The position numbers and the translations under genes were made by a program. From Galbula dea (taxonomy: Eukaryota; Chordata; Aves; Piciformes; Galbulidae), in contig VWZX01008184.1 of NCBI GenBank assembly GCA_013399015.1, forward strand, positions 744,001-808,000: 64,000 nt of DNA, read 5' to 3'. Below, one piece after another: positions 49,701 through 62,200 of this stretch. Under the pieces are notes generated by a model. It was not told the DNA's origin and searched no databases. It saw only the letters and a program-made list of their open reading frames with translations. Positions within the stretch are counted from its first letter, which is position 1. Each line of letters starts with the position of its first letter.

Positions 49701-52700
49701 AAATCAGCATCCTTTATATAGGCTTTCATGTCCAGCACCAGCTTATCTACTACCAGGAAGGAAATACCTGTAAGAGACAGCTCTGAAGTCTGAATCTCAG
49801 TGAGACAAGTGTTTAGTCAAGTCAAATTGGGAAGTCAGAGTGGAACTGCTTTTTGAGCCAATGGTTTTGGTGATCCTACTTGCCATTCCACAGCTTCCAT
49901 CAGAATCCACAGCTGGCTCTGGGATTTCTAAGCTCAGAACCACCAAGTGGACACAACTGGGTCTCAGACATTGCTTCCCAAGCTGTACCTGACAGTGAAG
50001 TTCTTTGTTTCAGTTCTAAGAAGAGATTTCTCTGCATTTCCAGTGTTGCCTTTCAGGCCTCACACTGTAAAGCCTGAGGAGTTCTGCACATGCAGATGGA
50101 CAGCTGGAGTCTGGTTTACTCACTCCATGCAAACTGTAGTAGCTCATTTCTTCTGCAAGTCACCTGCTTCAAAGGTTCTGTCAGTTGGTCAACTTCCCAG
50201 GTGAAATCTGGAGGGGTCCTGGGAAATTTGACTGACCAAAAATCATCCTGACCTACTTTGTTTTATGGAGTGGCAGTCACTCATGTTTTGCAGGGGATGA
50301 ATCTAGACCAGTGCCTGAAACAAGGAAACTGCTGTTCTGCCAGGGAGTCTGGCACTTGAAAAGCATCTTGAAAGAGTGCTGAAGCATGTTTTTTTCCCCC
50401 AAAGGTTGAACTTCTTTCTAAAACCTGATGGTTATCACTATTTCCACCTGCCACCAGAATGAAAACCTGAAGCCCTTTTCCTTCCACTCCAATCTTTTCA
50501 CTCCTGGCAAACACTTTGCTGCCCAGGGACCTCTTCCAGAAGTGATCACTTTGGTTTCAGATTAGCCAATGCTTCATCTGGCTGCTCACAGAGAAGAATA
50601 ATTTTAAACAATTCATTTTTCTCACAGTCACTTTGTCTTCAGTTCCCTTTCTTGATACCCAAAGGTAGCAGCCCTAGTATTGCACCAGTGCTGGACCTGG
50701 CCATGTAAGTTATTAGAGATGAAAGCTGTGAAGCCCACAGATGAGTGAAAGGACAGATTTACCACTACTGGGCTGCCTACCAACATTTGGATTGGCAGGA
50801 GATCAAATAAAACTGTTGATTTTGGGTGGTTATCTTTGGTAACAACTCTCCTGAAGAGTGGAGTGCAGGTCTACTGAAGAAAAAGCAGGGTTGAGAGTCA
50901 GACTGCCTGTCTGCTGCTGGCTGGCTGGGCTGGAAACACTGACTGAGAAAAAAGATTTACCTGCTTCAAAGAGCATCCCCCTCCAGTGTCTGAGGGAGCA
51001 TTTAAATCTTCAGATGAATATTGCTATTTAGCATTAACAATGTTAACCTCACCATCAGAGGACAAGACAATGAAACGAGAGTAGGTCAGTCAACAGTTCT
51101 CTGCTAGCTCATTTCATCTTAATTTCTGAGTCTGACCCTGACTGACAAAGATGATCTCCACATGTGACACCAAACTGGCACCTGTTTAAATGACCAGCCC
51201 CAGCCAGATCATCCTTTTTACTCCCTGGAGTCTGCAGCCAGCTGTTATCTGTATGATGACACACATTTTTGTTCCATTTCCAGACCCAAACCTCTATTGA
51301 ATGTCTCTTATTAGACCAAATCTTCACAACACAAGCTTTTCTGGAAAACACAGCTCTGCAACCTTTATCCCCAAATAGTTCCAAAGAGCAGAACACAGGC
51401 AGTGTCACTGGGTTTCTTTTCAGTTCCTATGTTATAACTGACTGGCAGTCATAGCTGCATTCCTGGCTGCACCAATAAGCCACTCTTATTTTCTTGCTGT
51501 TCTGAAGCATTCCCCAAGCTTCTGCTAATCATTTTGCTTGACCTTTATTAAAGACCAAGCATTAGCTGGCAATTAGGTTTGGTGATCCATTTGCTGACTG
51601 AGGCCCAGGGATTTACTGTGAATTACACACAGTTCAAATGTTTCATTATGTTTATTCTTCCTACAAAGCTTTGTGGCCAGGTAAGCACTGCCATGACATT
51701 CACTGTTAAATGATCTCATGAAACTTCTTCATTTAAGTGGTGCAACACTTCATGTGCCACATTACCCCAGGACTCCTGCAAGGCCCATGAAACATTCAGC
51801 ATCAAGAGATGCTCTGCCACAGTTCACCTTGTTGGGAGTGAAATTTCAGTCCCTGAACATAAGGTTGACTACCTGGTGCTGTTTGTCAGGGACAATAAAT
51901 AATGCAAATAGATACCCATGTAAGGGAAAAGGTTAAAGACATCAATAGCATTCCCACAGAGTTTTGCCCTCTGAATTTTCCTGGCTTGCATATGGTTTAT
52001 TTTACACATTTTTAATTGTTTTCCTCCCCAAAGAAGTGTTTCTATTACTGCCTCCCCACACCTGTATGTAGAATAATCCTTGATATCTGCTTCTGGAAAT
52101 CTCTTCTGAAGGATGAAGGGCTCCTAACCATTCTTATGTAGCCTGTGAACACAGACTGCTCCCTAGACAGATTTAGGCTTCATCAGGTGGTATGAACCCC
52201 ACATACTGACTGTGGTTTTCTGACTTAGAAGGCTGGATTAGCTTTTATTATCAGAAGAGAAGTAGTAAAGGTTTCAGTGGTACAGATGGAATGGCAGATG
52301 GGAAGTGAAAGCTTAATGTGAGGCAGCTCTGGATAAAAACTATTAATCCACAAAATTCATATGTTCTGATGCAGGGAAACCTAGAAAAACCATGGCACTA
52401 TGACTAACCAGAGAGAGAAGTGTAAACTGCCCCAGCCCATTATCTGACAAACCATGGCATGAGGCCTGAAAGAAGGAAAAAAAAAAATCCTCAAACACCC
52501 TATTTACTATTTCCAGCTCTCTAAAGGGTATGCAGAGAGGTAATGCTTTCCTAAAGTATATAGAGAATATTCATTTATAGCATCTCCACTATGAAAATGA
52601 AATGGATTCATAACTATAGATTTGATGTGATTACATTTTCCAGGGTTTAGAGCTGTAATATTCCACATTCAAAAAAGACCTGAACACTACCTGTAAGTCA

Positions 52701-54429
52701 CAGTCATCACAGCTGCAGCACTGGGAAACACTGTTAACTTTTTGTTGGAGTGCCTGGTGTGGAGAGGAAGCACATTTCAGATGGTTCTGGTAACCCAATC
52801 CTCTCCCAGAAAGAGAAGTGAGTGCTTCCCAGAGAGCAACATGCACCTCTGGCAGCAGCTGCAAAGGAGAAGCATGACCAAGAACTTCCCCTGTGAAAAA
52901 ACAAGTGCCTGGAGTTTATCCAACTGAATGCCACTTGTTTAGAGTCTGAATGCCTGCAAGATACCTCAGTGACACCACAGTGACTACAGCCTACTGCCCA
53001 AACCCTGGGACTTGTTATGGCCACCTCTCTAAGTGACTGACCCCACCTGGCCTTGGAGTGTCACTTGTTCCACAGGGAGCTAGGAGCAGCTGGGACCACC
53101 ACAGGTCATGGCCTCAGCATTACACAGTGTTTGGGGTGGACTCAATACCACAGGAGAATAACTGGCTACATCTGCTGGAACTAGTCTAGAATTATAGTAG
53201 ACCTGCAATTTAACTGATTTAATTAATTAATCCTTGATGGTCTTGCATTATTCTACCTTTTATTATCAGTGCAGCATTCCTCCCCAGGAAAATGAAGGAG
53301 AGGGAATCACAAGCTAGCTTTTCCCAAAACTCAAGAGACAGACAGAGAGCTACATACTTTGAGATCTTGTGGAAATCTAATCAGCAGAAGGCAGTGAAAG
53401 CATCTGATATCTTTATTTCCTAGGAGTATTAGAAGCATGTTATGTCATCACTCACCAGAAAATCACCCAAGAACATTATTTCCCCTTTCATCAACTCCTT
53501 TCAACACACAGGGAAACAGAAGTCACAAGGAGAATTTCCTCTCTTCCTCTTCTTGATATTCTTAGAGCCCAAACCAAACCAAACAGTTTAAGAACACTTG
53601 TTTTTGTAGGGGTTGGGTTTTTTGGGGGGAAGCTGGTTGGTTGGTTTGTTTTTTTACAGACTTTTGCACAGTGTAGTCAACCCTATGGAATGCAGCTGTG
53701 AAGCCTGGGTCATGTCAATCCAGAATGAATATGATTTCACCTAAAATCACAAGCCTTGTCATGTGGTGGTGTGTGAGGTTCTTTGCCTGATGCCACCTGA
53801 ATAAAGATATTCAGGCAACGGTTGGTGCTGAAGATATAATTGACTCCCAGCAACTTATTTGTCACTTCCACTATCCTTATCCTCTGCAGAAAAAGCACTA
53901 AGAAAAGGAAGAGAGAACATTACCTTCACTCAATCTATATTCATGCCTTCAACACCTTCTGAGACATCAAATGAAGCTGTTGATCAGAGCCCTAGAAGGG
54001 AGAAGATCTCTCCCTGCCTGGGGCCCATTTGCTGAGCTCCAGTACTTCCTGCTACTTTCCCCAGTCTCTCTTTCAGGTGCCTCTTACTGGAAAGAATAAA
54101 TAAGTATAATAAATAGACTAAAACTAAATAGAGCAGGCTGTGCTTCTTCAGTAAAGGTGACCAAGCAGTGCTGCTAGCCTGCTCCCAGCTGCAGTCCCTC
54201 CTAGGTTAGCAGCAGCCACAGGGGCACAATAAGGTGACTGTCTCCTTGGCTAAAGCGTGGCTGTCAGACACCAGCCTCACCAAAAGGACTCTTCTGCTCT
54301 AAGACATAAGAAACTGCTCCTCTGCCCTCTGCTTCTTGCTGCACAGCATGGACCTTGAATTCCTTATATCCCTCAAGACATTTTTCCTTTAGGAACAAAA
54401 GATTTACATTCTTAAAACGCTCGTTGTAC

Positions 54430-54632
54430 CTGATGGGGTAGTCGGCAGCACTGAGGTTAATGAAGAAATCCCATGGCCAGTCATTCATCTCCATTAAGTC
54501 CCTCATGGTCTGCAGGTAGGTGGACAGAAGACTTGCTCCTCCCCAAATAGTTGCCATTCTCCAAGAAGTGACTCTCACATTTGGGTACTGGTTGGCAAAC
54601 TGGAGCACTTGTCGGTGCAAGTAATTGGATCT
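54430..54632 (-). CDS. XYLT1: XYLT1 exon 5 (catalytic domain)
   Basis: This exon is 203 bp, 67 codons (residues 58-124) plus the first two bases of Arg125. It starts RSNYLHRQVLQ and ends LSAADYPI. It carries the conserved MATIWGGASLL segment (residues 83-93) and the WPWDFFINLSAADYPI block (109-124) that is highly conserved in GT14 xylosyltransferases. That block includes an N-L-S sequon at Asn116. The acceptor is unusual in ending aaag rather than cag, after a long T/C tract. The donor is cag|gtacaa, a weak site. The frame stays open past the donor for several codons, but the following residues no longer match the family, so the splice position is clear. Intron 4, separating it from exon 4, is only 661 bp. 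Confidence 0.96.
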
Positions 54633-55293
54633 CTTTACAGGAGAAAAAAGTAACAGATTCAAGTTACTCTGCCCCAGACTGTCCCTCCCTGCACTCACTA
54701 AGCACCAACTCTACTTCTTGACTCACTGAGCATCAGCATTGCTTTGCCCTCACTTCCTGTGGCACAAAATCTTCTTTTGCTAAATGCTGATTTGGAAGTG
54801 TGCAGAGAGACTCCTGGCTAATTCTTTTTATTACAACTGCAATAATCACGAATCAGTGTAACTAGCTCTTATTTATCATTTAGCATCAGTGGATCCTGAA
54901 GGACCTTCATAAAGGAGGTGACTTACTATCTCCCTTTCACAGTGTGAAGTAACTTGCCCAAGGCACCTCAGGTCAGCTCTCCATCCACTGGGCCACCACT
55001 GTCAGCCTGCATCAACTTCCCAATTACTAACTGTGCAACAGACAGACATGGAGAGATACTCATAGACACAGAAGGAGTAATGAAGGCTGTTACACAGAGA
55101 GGACAAACAAGAAAGGGGGGGAGGGAAAGAAACCCACCAAAACCAAAACGAGGCTTCAAACATCGAACAGATGGAGAGACAAAAAGTGAGGTGCACTCTA
55201 TGCTGCAGAGGTACAGAGAAGATGAAGAGGATGATGAAGATGGGCAGACTGACAGATGGGGAGACAGGCAATGTATAACCAGTGATATATTAC
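54633..55293 (-). other. XYLT1: XYLT1 intron 4
   Basis: A short, 661-bp intron between exons 4 and 5. On the coding strand, its first 120 bases after the donor are strongly pyrimidine-rich with repeated TCTTC/CATC words (55180-55270), as might bind PTB or TIA-type proteins. The same tract read on the plus strand gives an acidic open frame (54954-55337) that overlaps exon 4 antisense and is not considered a gene. Confidence 0.9.
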
Positions 55294-55466
55294 CTTGTCA
55301 ACATGAATGTAATAGAAATGGTCTTTATGGTAAATAGCCTTAAACATGCGCTGGAGCTGCCGGGAAGCTCTGCCATGAACAACCAAGACAAAAGCGATCC
55401 TGACTGGGTTGGCTGGCATGTACTCTACGGAGTCCTCATCCCACTGTACATTGTTGTTGGCTTTTC
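55294..55466 (-). CDS. XYLT1: XYLT1 exon 4 (start of catalytic domain)
   Basis: This exon is 173 bp: two bases completing a split codon (a Gly if the preceding exon ends in g) and 57 full codons, numbered 1-57 here. It holds the QWDEDSVEY segment, whose DED (residues 9-11) corresponds to human 314-316. After it comes the first beta strand and helix of the nucleotide-binding fold, with AFVLVVHGRASRQLQRMF at 24-41, and the exon ends FYYIHVDK. This is the N-terminal edge of the Branch/GT14 family domain. The acceptor is a pyrimidine-rich tract ending gaacag; the donor is aag|gtaata, with T at the next-but-one base where consensus has G. The exon ends in phase 0, matching exon 5. Exon 3 is not in the window: no frame resembling the preceding cysteine-rich segment occurs up to 64000. 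Confidence 0.96.
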
Positions 55467-55990
55467 CTGTTCAAAAGAAACAAAAACACAGGAGATCTCT
55501 GAGTGTATCCACAGGGTAGGGGTGCAGAGTAACAGAGTAACAGTTTCACCTCGCCTCTTTCTTCCAGAGCAGGTGGTTAAGGAGAAGTGGCAGGAGAAGG
55601 TGGCTCAGGAGGGGTGTTAGCCTGGATTAAGACTGCAGCCCTCTCCTCAGTCACTGGCCAAGGTCATTACCCTATGGGCAGGAGCTATGCCAGCCCCCCC
55701 CAACACACAGCCCTGCCTGCATGCCTCCAACCGGACAAGGCTGCACGAACACCAGCAAGTAGCCAAAGGTTGAGAAGCTGTGCCAAGCTCTCCCTGGGTA
55801 TGCATATTTGCATCTTCAAAAGGAATCACCTCAAAGTTTCTAACTACTGCTCAAAAAGTTCAGAAAATGCCAACTTCCCTCCCTCCTGCTAGCCCAGAAG
55901 TGAAACCACCTTGTTTATCTAAAGATGCTAGTCTCGTGATCAGCACAGCTCTGCTGAGAAACTGGTGAAACTCTGCTCCTCAAACAGATG

Positions 55991-56012
55991 CTGAGGATTA
56001 TCTGAGGATTAT
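55991..56012 (+). repeat. Perfect 11-bp tandem duplication
   Basis: The unit ctgaggattat occurs twice head to tail, with ctgg following. This is unique sequence in intron 3. Confidence 0.85.
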
Positions 56013-56862
56013 CTGGAATACTGAAATAGCAACCTGTGTCTCTTCACTTCTTCATGGAAGAGAAGTACTCCTGCAATCATATTTGAAAGTTATGTTCATT
56101 TGAATGAAGGAAGAGATGGTCTCCATTTGCTAAAGCAAACACTGCAGTGTAAGCTCAGGACAGGATGTACTGATTAACTGAAGAGCTGGAAGGACATTTT
56201 TACTGAGGAATGTAAAGTACTTTGTTTTGGGTTTCTGTAACAGCTTTTCAACTCAAAAATCTGAACACAATTTAAGAGAAACAGAATTTGAACCAAAGCC
56301 TGACATTCATTCTCCAGGTGAAAAACCTCTCAGTGCTCTGACTTTCTCAGGATCTTTCTCAGCACAAATGATATAGGAAGAACCTGAAATTTTGAATATA
56401 AGCAGGACAAGGAAGGAACATGCCCCAAAGCTCAAAAAACACCCTCCTGCCCCACGTTTCCTCTTGCATATTTTAACTTTTTACTTTTTTGAATGAAAAG
56501 CATTATCATTTCCAAAGAGCATTACTTAAATCTCTTCTCCCTCTCCCCCCCAAAAAGATACTGGTTTTTAAAGTCCTAAGACCTTAGCTGTTACTTTGGT
56601 TTATCTCCTCTGAAAGGTGAATCCATTTGACAATCTCAGCAAGTCTGAACTTCTGATTGTACTGAAGAGAGACAGTTAATTTTTGGAAGTACATGTGAAG
56701 GTGGGCAGGACTCAAAGGTTCATCTCCCACTACAAGCAAAGGCTTGGAAATGGCCACACACAGCTAAAAGCAGTAGCTGCAATCACATGTGAGAACCTTA
56801 ACACAACTGCCTTCAGCCACATGCAATGCTTTGGCCAAACAGGATACCTACTACCCCCTCAA

Positions 56863-57075
56863 GTCCTGCATCCAGGTGATCTATGAAGATGTTGAAGAGC
56901 ACTGGCCCAAGGATGGAGCCCTGCAGAACCCCACTAGTGACCAAGCACCAACCTGATGTAACCCAGTTCACTGTAACTCTTTGTGCCTGACCCATGAGCC
57001 AGCTGCTTGCCCATCTCATGGCATGCTTACCTAGCTGTATGCTGGACATCTTGTCCAAGAGGATGAGTGCCACAT
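56863..57075 (-). mobile_element. CR1 LINE reverse-transcriptase fragment
   Basis: On the minus strand an open frame (57073-56813) keeps WASSWLMGQAQRVTVNWVTS and then GVLQGSILGPVLFNIFI, the family's ...VTSGVPQGSVLGPVLF-type RT block, followed by DHLDAGLEG. This is an internal ORF2 piece with no 3' tail, so it comes from a rearranged or deeply eroded copy. The active-site region downstream (FADDT type) has decayed to GILFGQS. It is inactive. Confidence 0.9.
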
Positions 57076-58028
57076 GAACCTAACACATCCACTGGGCAAG
57101 CCAAAGTGGGGCTGAGTTTCACCTCTAGAAAACAACCCAAGCTCCTGATGAAGACAACTAACCTGACCAGTCACAGCTATGGCTTCTTCTAGGGAGTTTC
57201 AGTTTGCTCAGCAAAGTAGAAGTGAAATCAGCTGAGATCATCTTCTGTTCAGGGCACAGGGACTGGAGAGGGATCTTTATGGTTTACAGAATAAAATGCT
57301 GCTAGTTACATTTTGTAGATTTCCTTAAAACTGCTGGCACCAATAGTTTTTATCTCTGAGTTAGCACTGAGCAGGCTGGGTAACATTCAGAGATCACACT
57401 GCCAGTGAAAAGTGGCTATTCCATCCTTTTGCAGTAATGTTTTATCTCAACAACACTGCTCTAGTGTTTTTCATTCTCAGACACTAGCATGAATTACAGA
57501 AGCAATTTATGAGCCTCTCTAAGTTCCCATGATCAAGTAAGCCATAAGCAAAAAGAGCAATGCAAGGTAGATGGGAAGCAGGGAGACAATCATCCCCAAG
57601 CACTCACTAACTACTGCACTGAACATCCCAGAGACAGATTCCAGTGATGTTCTCTCCATGCTGAGGAGAAGCCCTGGCTTGGAACAAAGGGGCTGCAGGT
57701 GTTGGCATTTTGAGTCTGCTTTAATCACTTCAGAACTGACAGGATAAACTTAGGGGAAGAACCTCTGCCCTTATGGCTGGACAATTCCCTTCAGGAGATC
57801 AGGGGAAGCTTCTCTAGAGTGAGTTTGTGAGCTGAGAGGCAGCTCTGTATCCCTATAGCATGTCATACAGAAAGGGAAACAAACTCATTGTCATTATGGA
57901 TTTAAGGTTGAGTTCTGCTGCAACCCCTGTGCTGGGAAAGAGAGAATTCTACCTTGTCTGTGAAGAGAAAAAAATAAAGTGCATGAAAGAAGGAAGGTAG
58001 GAGAGGACGTACTGAGATCTGTTTCATA

Positions 58029-58194
58029 TTGGCACAGGCTGCCCTGGGAGGTGGTGGAGTCACAGCCCCTGGAGGATGTAGGACTTGGGGACTTGGTTTA
58101 GTCTTGGGGACATGTTTTTAGATGACAGTGATAGGCTGATGGATGGACTTGATGATCTTAGAGGTCTCTTCCAACCTTGATAATTCTGTGATTT
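58029..58194 (+). mobile_element. CR1 LINE 3' fragment
   Basis: The plus strand reads ggcacaggctgccctgggag, gtggtggagtcacagcccct and gatgatcttagaggtctctt, and ends ccaaccttgataattctgtg. This is a CR1 3' end of about 165 bp of a subfamily different from the 29397 and 63446 copies. Non-coding and located in intron 3. Confidence 0.92.
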
Positions 58195-59197
58195 GAAGGT
58201 GAATTGGAAAACATTTCCACTCCAGGTTTGTCATCCTCCTGTTATAGCTATTTAACACTTGTGCTGCATGACCACTTTCAAGACTCCCTCAAGAACCCAC
58301 TGGAGCAGGTATCTTGTGTTATGCCAATTCAGGAGGACATCCTGCAGGAGAAAACCTCCTGGAGGTTTTTCACATGATATGAAGGATTCACTGTAAATGA
58401 AGAAACTTTAAGAACCTTGAGAACAAACCAGAAAACTTCCGTATCACAAACCCTGTGAAAGCAATTGGGCTGCCACAGGACTGTTCAAAATCCCTCTCAG
58501 GGCAGAACTTCAGGTTATGTGTCCCTGTGCATGCATGTGTCCTGAGACAGCATATTGATCTCCATTAGCTTTCAAACCAAAGCAGAGAGGGTTGTGTGTG
58601 AAGCAGCCTGCAGTATTTCAAACATAAAGTTTGCTCTGTTTTGCAGGCAGTCTTAAGTAATTACTGGAACCATCTTTATGATTTGCAAATGACCAACTAA
58701 TTATCAGCTACAGCTATAGTGCACTTGCAACATGTGCTAAACTTAATTTACTACCATGCTGATCTAGGCAGGCCAATCATCTCAGTAACAAGCTTGCTTT
58801 CTGACTACCCTCATTATGAAAACAGCAGCATTCCTGGGAGACAAATCTCAATTATTTGTAGTTTTGCTGGAGTGTGTTAGCCAAGCATTCTCTCCCTTTT
58901 CCCATTGACTCTCATGAATAAATAAATAACACTCAAAAAGCAACAGTAAATTAATTAATGTTGAATTAGAATGAATTTCCTAATAATGATATTTATCACA
59001 ACAGCCAATTAGTGCATGATGATCAGTGTTATTAGGGTGAATACAAAATGCTTTCTAAGTAAGCATTATGTTATTTTTACTACATTCAGTGACACTGGTG
59101 GCCTTTAGAGAGGTAATATAAAGCAGATACCACAACAGACACAAATAGTCCTTGCAGAGACTGTTCACTCCTCTTGCAGCTTATACCTTGGTTCAAC

Positions 59198-59231
59198 TTA
59201 GAGGTAACACTCTTTTAGAGGTAACACTCTT
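59198..59231 (+). repeat. Perfect 17-bp tandem duplication
   Basis: The unit ttagaggtaacactctt is repeated exactly twice, head to tail, followed shortly by a 12-A run (59242-59253). Identity of the two units suggests a recent event. Confidence 0.9.
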
Positions 59232-62200
59232 GGAAACCACCAAAAAAAAAAAAGAGAAAGAGCACTATTTACAGGTACCTGCACCATTACAGCCCTAAGA
59301 AAATGCTCTAATAAAAGACTTGGCTCTCAGGACTAACCAGCAGCCCATTCAGAGTGACTACTGTCAGGAAAGCCTGGTGCTCATTAGGAGGGGAGAGGTT
59401 ACAGAGGGGGAAAAAAAGCAGTGGAAGTGTTGAGATGAGGCATGTGTTTAGGTATCTTACTCACCACTGACTGTTGCTAAGGATGCTCCTTTCAACACAG
59501 TCCCAAACTGCTGAGAACAAGAATTTGTCAGACAATAACTCATCCCACCACTCCCAAGAAAAGCAATGACACAAACCCACCTCATCCAGTGTTTGCATTT
59601 TCTGGACACAGCTACATCCACACCAACAGCACTCTGGCTCCTACACAAACAGCAGCACAGCACTGAGAGGTATCCAGCTCCTCCAAGCAGCTTGACAGCC
59701 CACTGGCCACCAGCACATCCTCCCTGGAGGGTCCTTGCCAGGGCTTGCAATCTCCTACCCTTCTGATCAATGACAGAGGTGAGATTCCCACTGCCCAAGT
59801 GCATCAACATCATTCAGGCATGTAATTTAACACACCAGCCTCTGCAAACAGTTTGGGGAGCCAGAAGGACTCACCAGAGGCTGCTCAAGCAATGGCACTA
59901 GAGGCAGAATTGGCCAGAGTGGCAACAAGGATCCTTTCTGCTGGCAGCCCCAGGTTCCTCTGCAGGCTATAGTGGTGGAACACAGGCACACCACTCTCCT
60001 CCTGGTACACTACAGCTGTTGCTGGGGTCATGGGTGATGGCAGCCCAGAAGTGCTCCCAGGTCCTGCAGTTTGCCCTAAGGGCACCTAAATTAGACATTG
60101 CACCACTGATTAAGGTGGCCTGAACTACACACCAGAGGATGCCAGCCCTTTCCCTGCAGATGGATTACAACCCAGATTGGACACCTATGACAGGCTCACT
60201 GCCATTCAGCCCAAACCCAACAATGGGCTTGAGAGTCAGCTCTTCTCTACACTGAAGAACTTTGTTCCCTTCCCTGCTGGAGAACCCTTCAGATTCCTTG
60301 TGCAGGACAACAAATAAAACCAGAAAATTCCCTTATTTCAGTTCAGACTTTGTCTTCTGTCTGAAAGGATCAGCAAGTGCAGTCCTGCAAGGAACAGACA
60401 CTGGAAAGCCAAGCAGTTACCACAGAGCAACCCAGGCATACACTGAACAAGAAAGTAACAATATCAACACAGCAAACCCCACAAACACAAGAGCAAGAGA
60501 GCTTTCTCAAGGCTCATGCCTCAAATTAGCATTTGAAACAGTCTTCCCTGTGCCTCTTTCTGTGTTTGGAGATTGGCAGATCCCTAACCTCTCCTCCATC
60601 TCTTCCTGGCATGCTCACAGCACGAATAATCAATAAGGAGTGAAAACACAAGCAATTCCATAGTTAAAATAAGTCTGTACTTCACATCACCTCCCAGGAG
60701 ATATTTATGGGCTGCTGAGACTACTAAGAAATGAATAGGGAGATAAAAGCAGGTTTGCTACCTGCCTGATCAATGTCTTCCCATTCTGTTTTTGGTGCTG
60801 TCATCTTTCAAGTCCTATGTAAAGTGTCTTTTCCCCAGATATTCTTAAGAAAAGAGCAGTTAATCATTATAATCAGCTGGTGTAAGGCCAGGACCAAGTT
60901 AATTTATACCATATGAGGATCTGGTCTGCTAACTTGAGATTAATTCTTCCTTTGAGATTTCCATTACATCTGTCTCTTATTTTTTGAAGGCAATATGGGA
61001 AGGAGAGAGTCTGCCTTTATTCTCTGTCCAAGATAGTTATGAACATAATGTTGGAAACAGACCAAAAGTCCAAACTTTCACAGGCATTTTACACAGCTAA
61101 AGCTAGAAAGGGTCTACTTAGGTACTGAGAATCAAGACTGACACTAGCAAAAGGGAAAATAAGCTCTGTGCCTCGTGTTCAAGCCTGACACAATGTAAAT
61201 GTTTAGCTTTAGGTTTCAGCTGACACCAGTTGCACTGCAAGTGAAATTAATAGGAATTTTTCAATAGAGTCAAAAGAGAGAGAAAAGATAAATAGCAAAT
61301 GTCTGGGCAGATTCATTCCAAAGCTGTCAGGCTCTGTTTCCTCTGCATCCCTTTGAGTTAAGCTTTATGGATTCCAGAAGCTGCAGGGCTGAGGCACAGC
61401 TGACAGCTGGAAGAATCTGACACCTGTGGCACTGCATGAGACATCAGATTCATGGATGTGCATGTACCATCAATAGGCAGGTTAATGAAGAAATAATTGG
61501 AATTGGAATCTTTTAAATGCCACACCTAAAAAACTAGCTTCCCCCAGTAACAGATGCAGGTTCTGTATTCAGAGTCCATGTTTCTCAGCATGTGTGCTGA
61601 CCCCTAGCTATTGTCAAATATCCCTTCTGTCAAAGGACACTGGTAAGCAATGGTTTTCCCAAGTGACCCAAAGTAAATCTCCTCCCCAGAAAGGCAGCTG
61701 CAGAAGCATGGCCATTCCATTTCTGCAGGCTTCCCCCTACAGCACCTGGGATTTGCTGGTATCACAGCTCAGCAAAACCAGTATGATATGGGGATGCTAG
61801 CTCCAGTGTTAGCAGATTCAGTTCCAGCTCTGCAGATCACAAGCTCAGCTGGTACATCCAGCAAGATCAGGGCTCTTCCCTGCTTCCAGTTCCCCAGCTT
61901 GTCACCCACTGCTTAAAGGCTCCTCAGGTGACAAAGTCCTTTTGATGAGCAGAGGTGGGAAACCATTAGGCAGGAATTAGAGCACTAAGTACTTTCCAAA
62001 GATCTGTATCTTCCCTTAATATTAGCATTAATCTCTAGGATCATTTTACTTTTCTCTGCATTACATGTATTTAATGAGCTAACTCTGTGTCATTAAAGTA
62101 CATAACCTTACCATGTCTACCTCACACTCCCTACACAGAGGCTTTCTCCTTTGTCCAGCTGAACACTAAAACAGGGATTATTTCATCTTTGTTCACTTCT

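Noticed and set aside
54954..55337. 127-codon plus-strand frame with acidic and charged residues
   Set aside because: It runs antisense through XYLT1 intron 4 and into exon 4. The charged residues simply reflect a purine-rich tract, and no domain is recognisable.
59457..59813. 118-codon minus-strand frame in intron 3, as candidate XYLT1 exon 3
   Set aside because: It does not resemble the cysteine-rich stem segment expected before exon 4, and lacks a donor in the needed phase with matching sequence.
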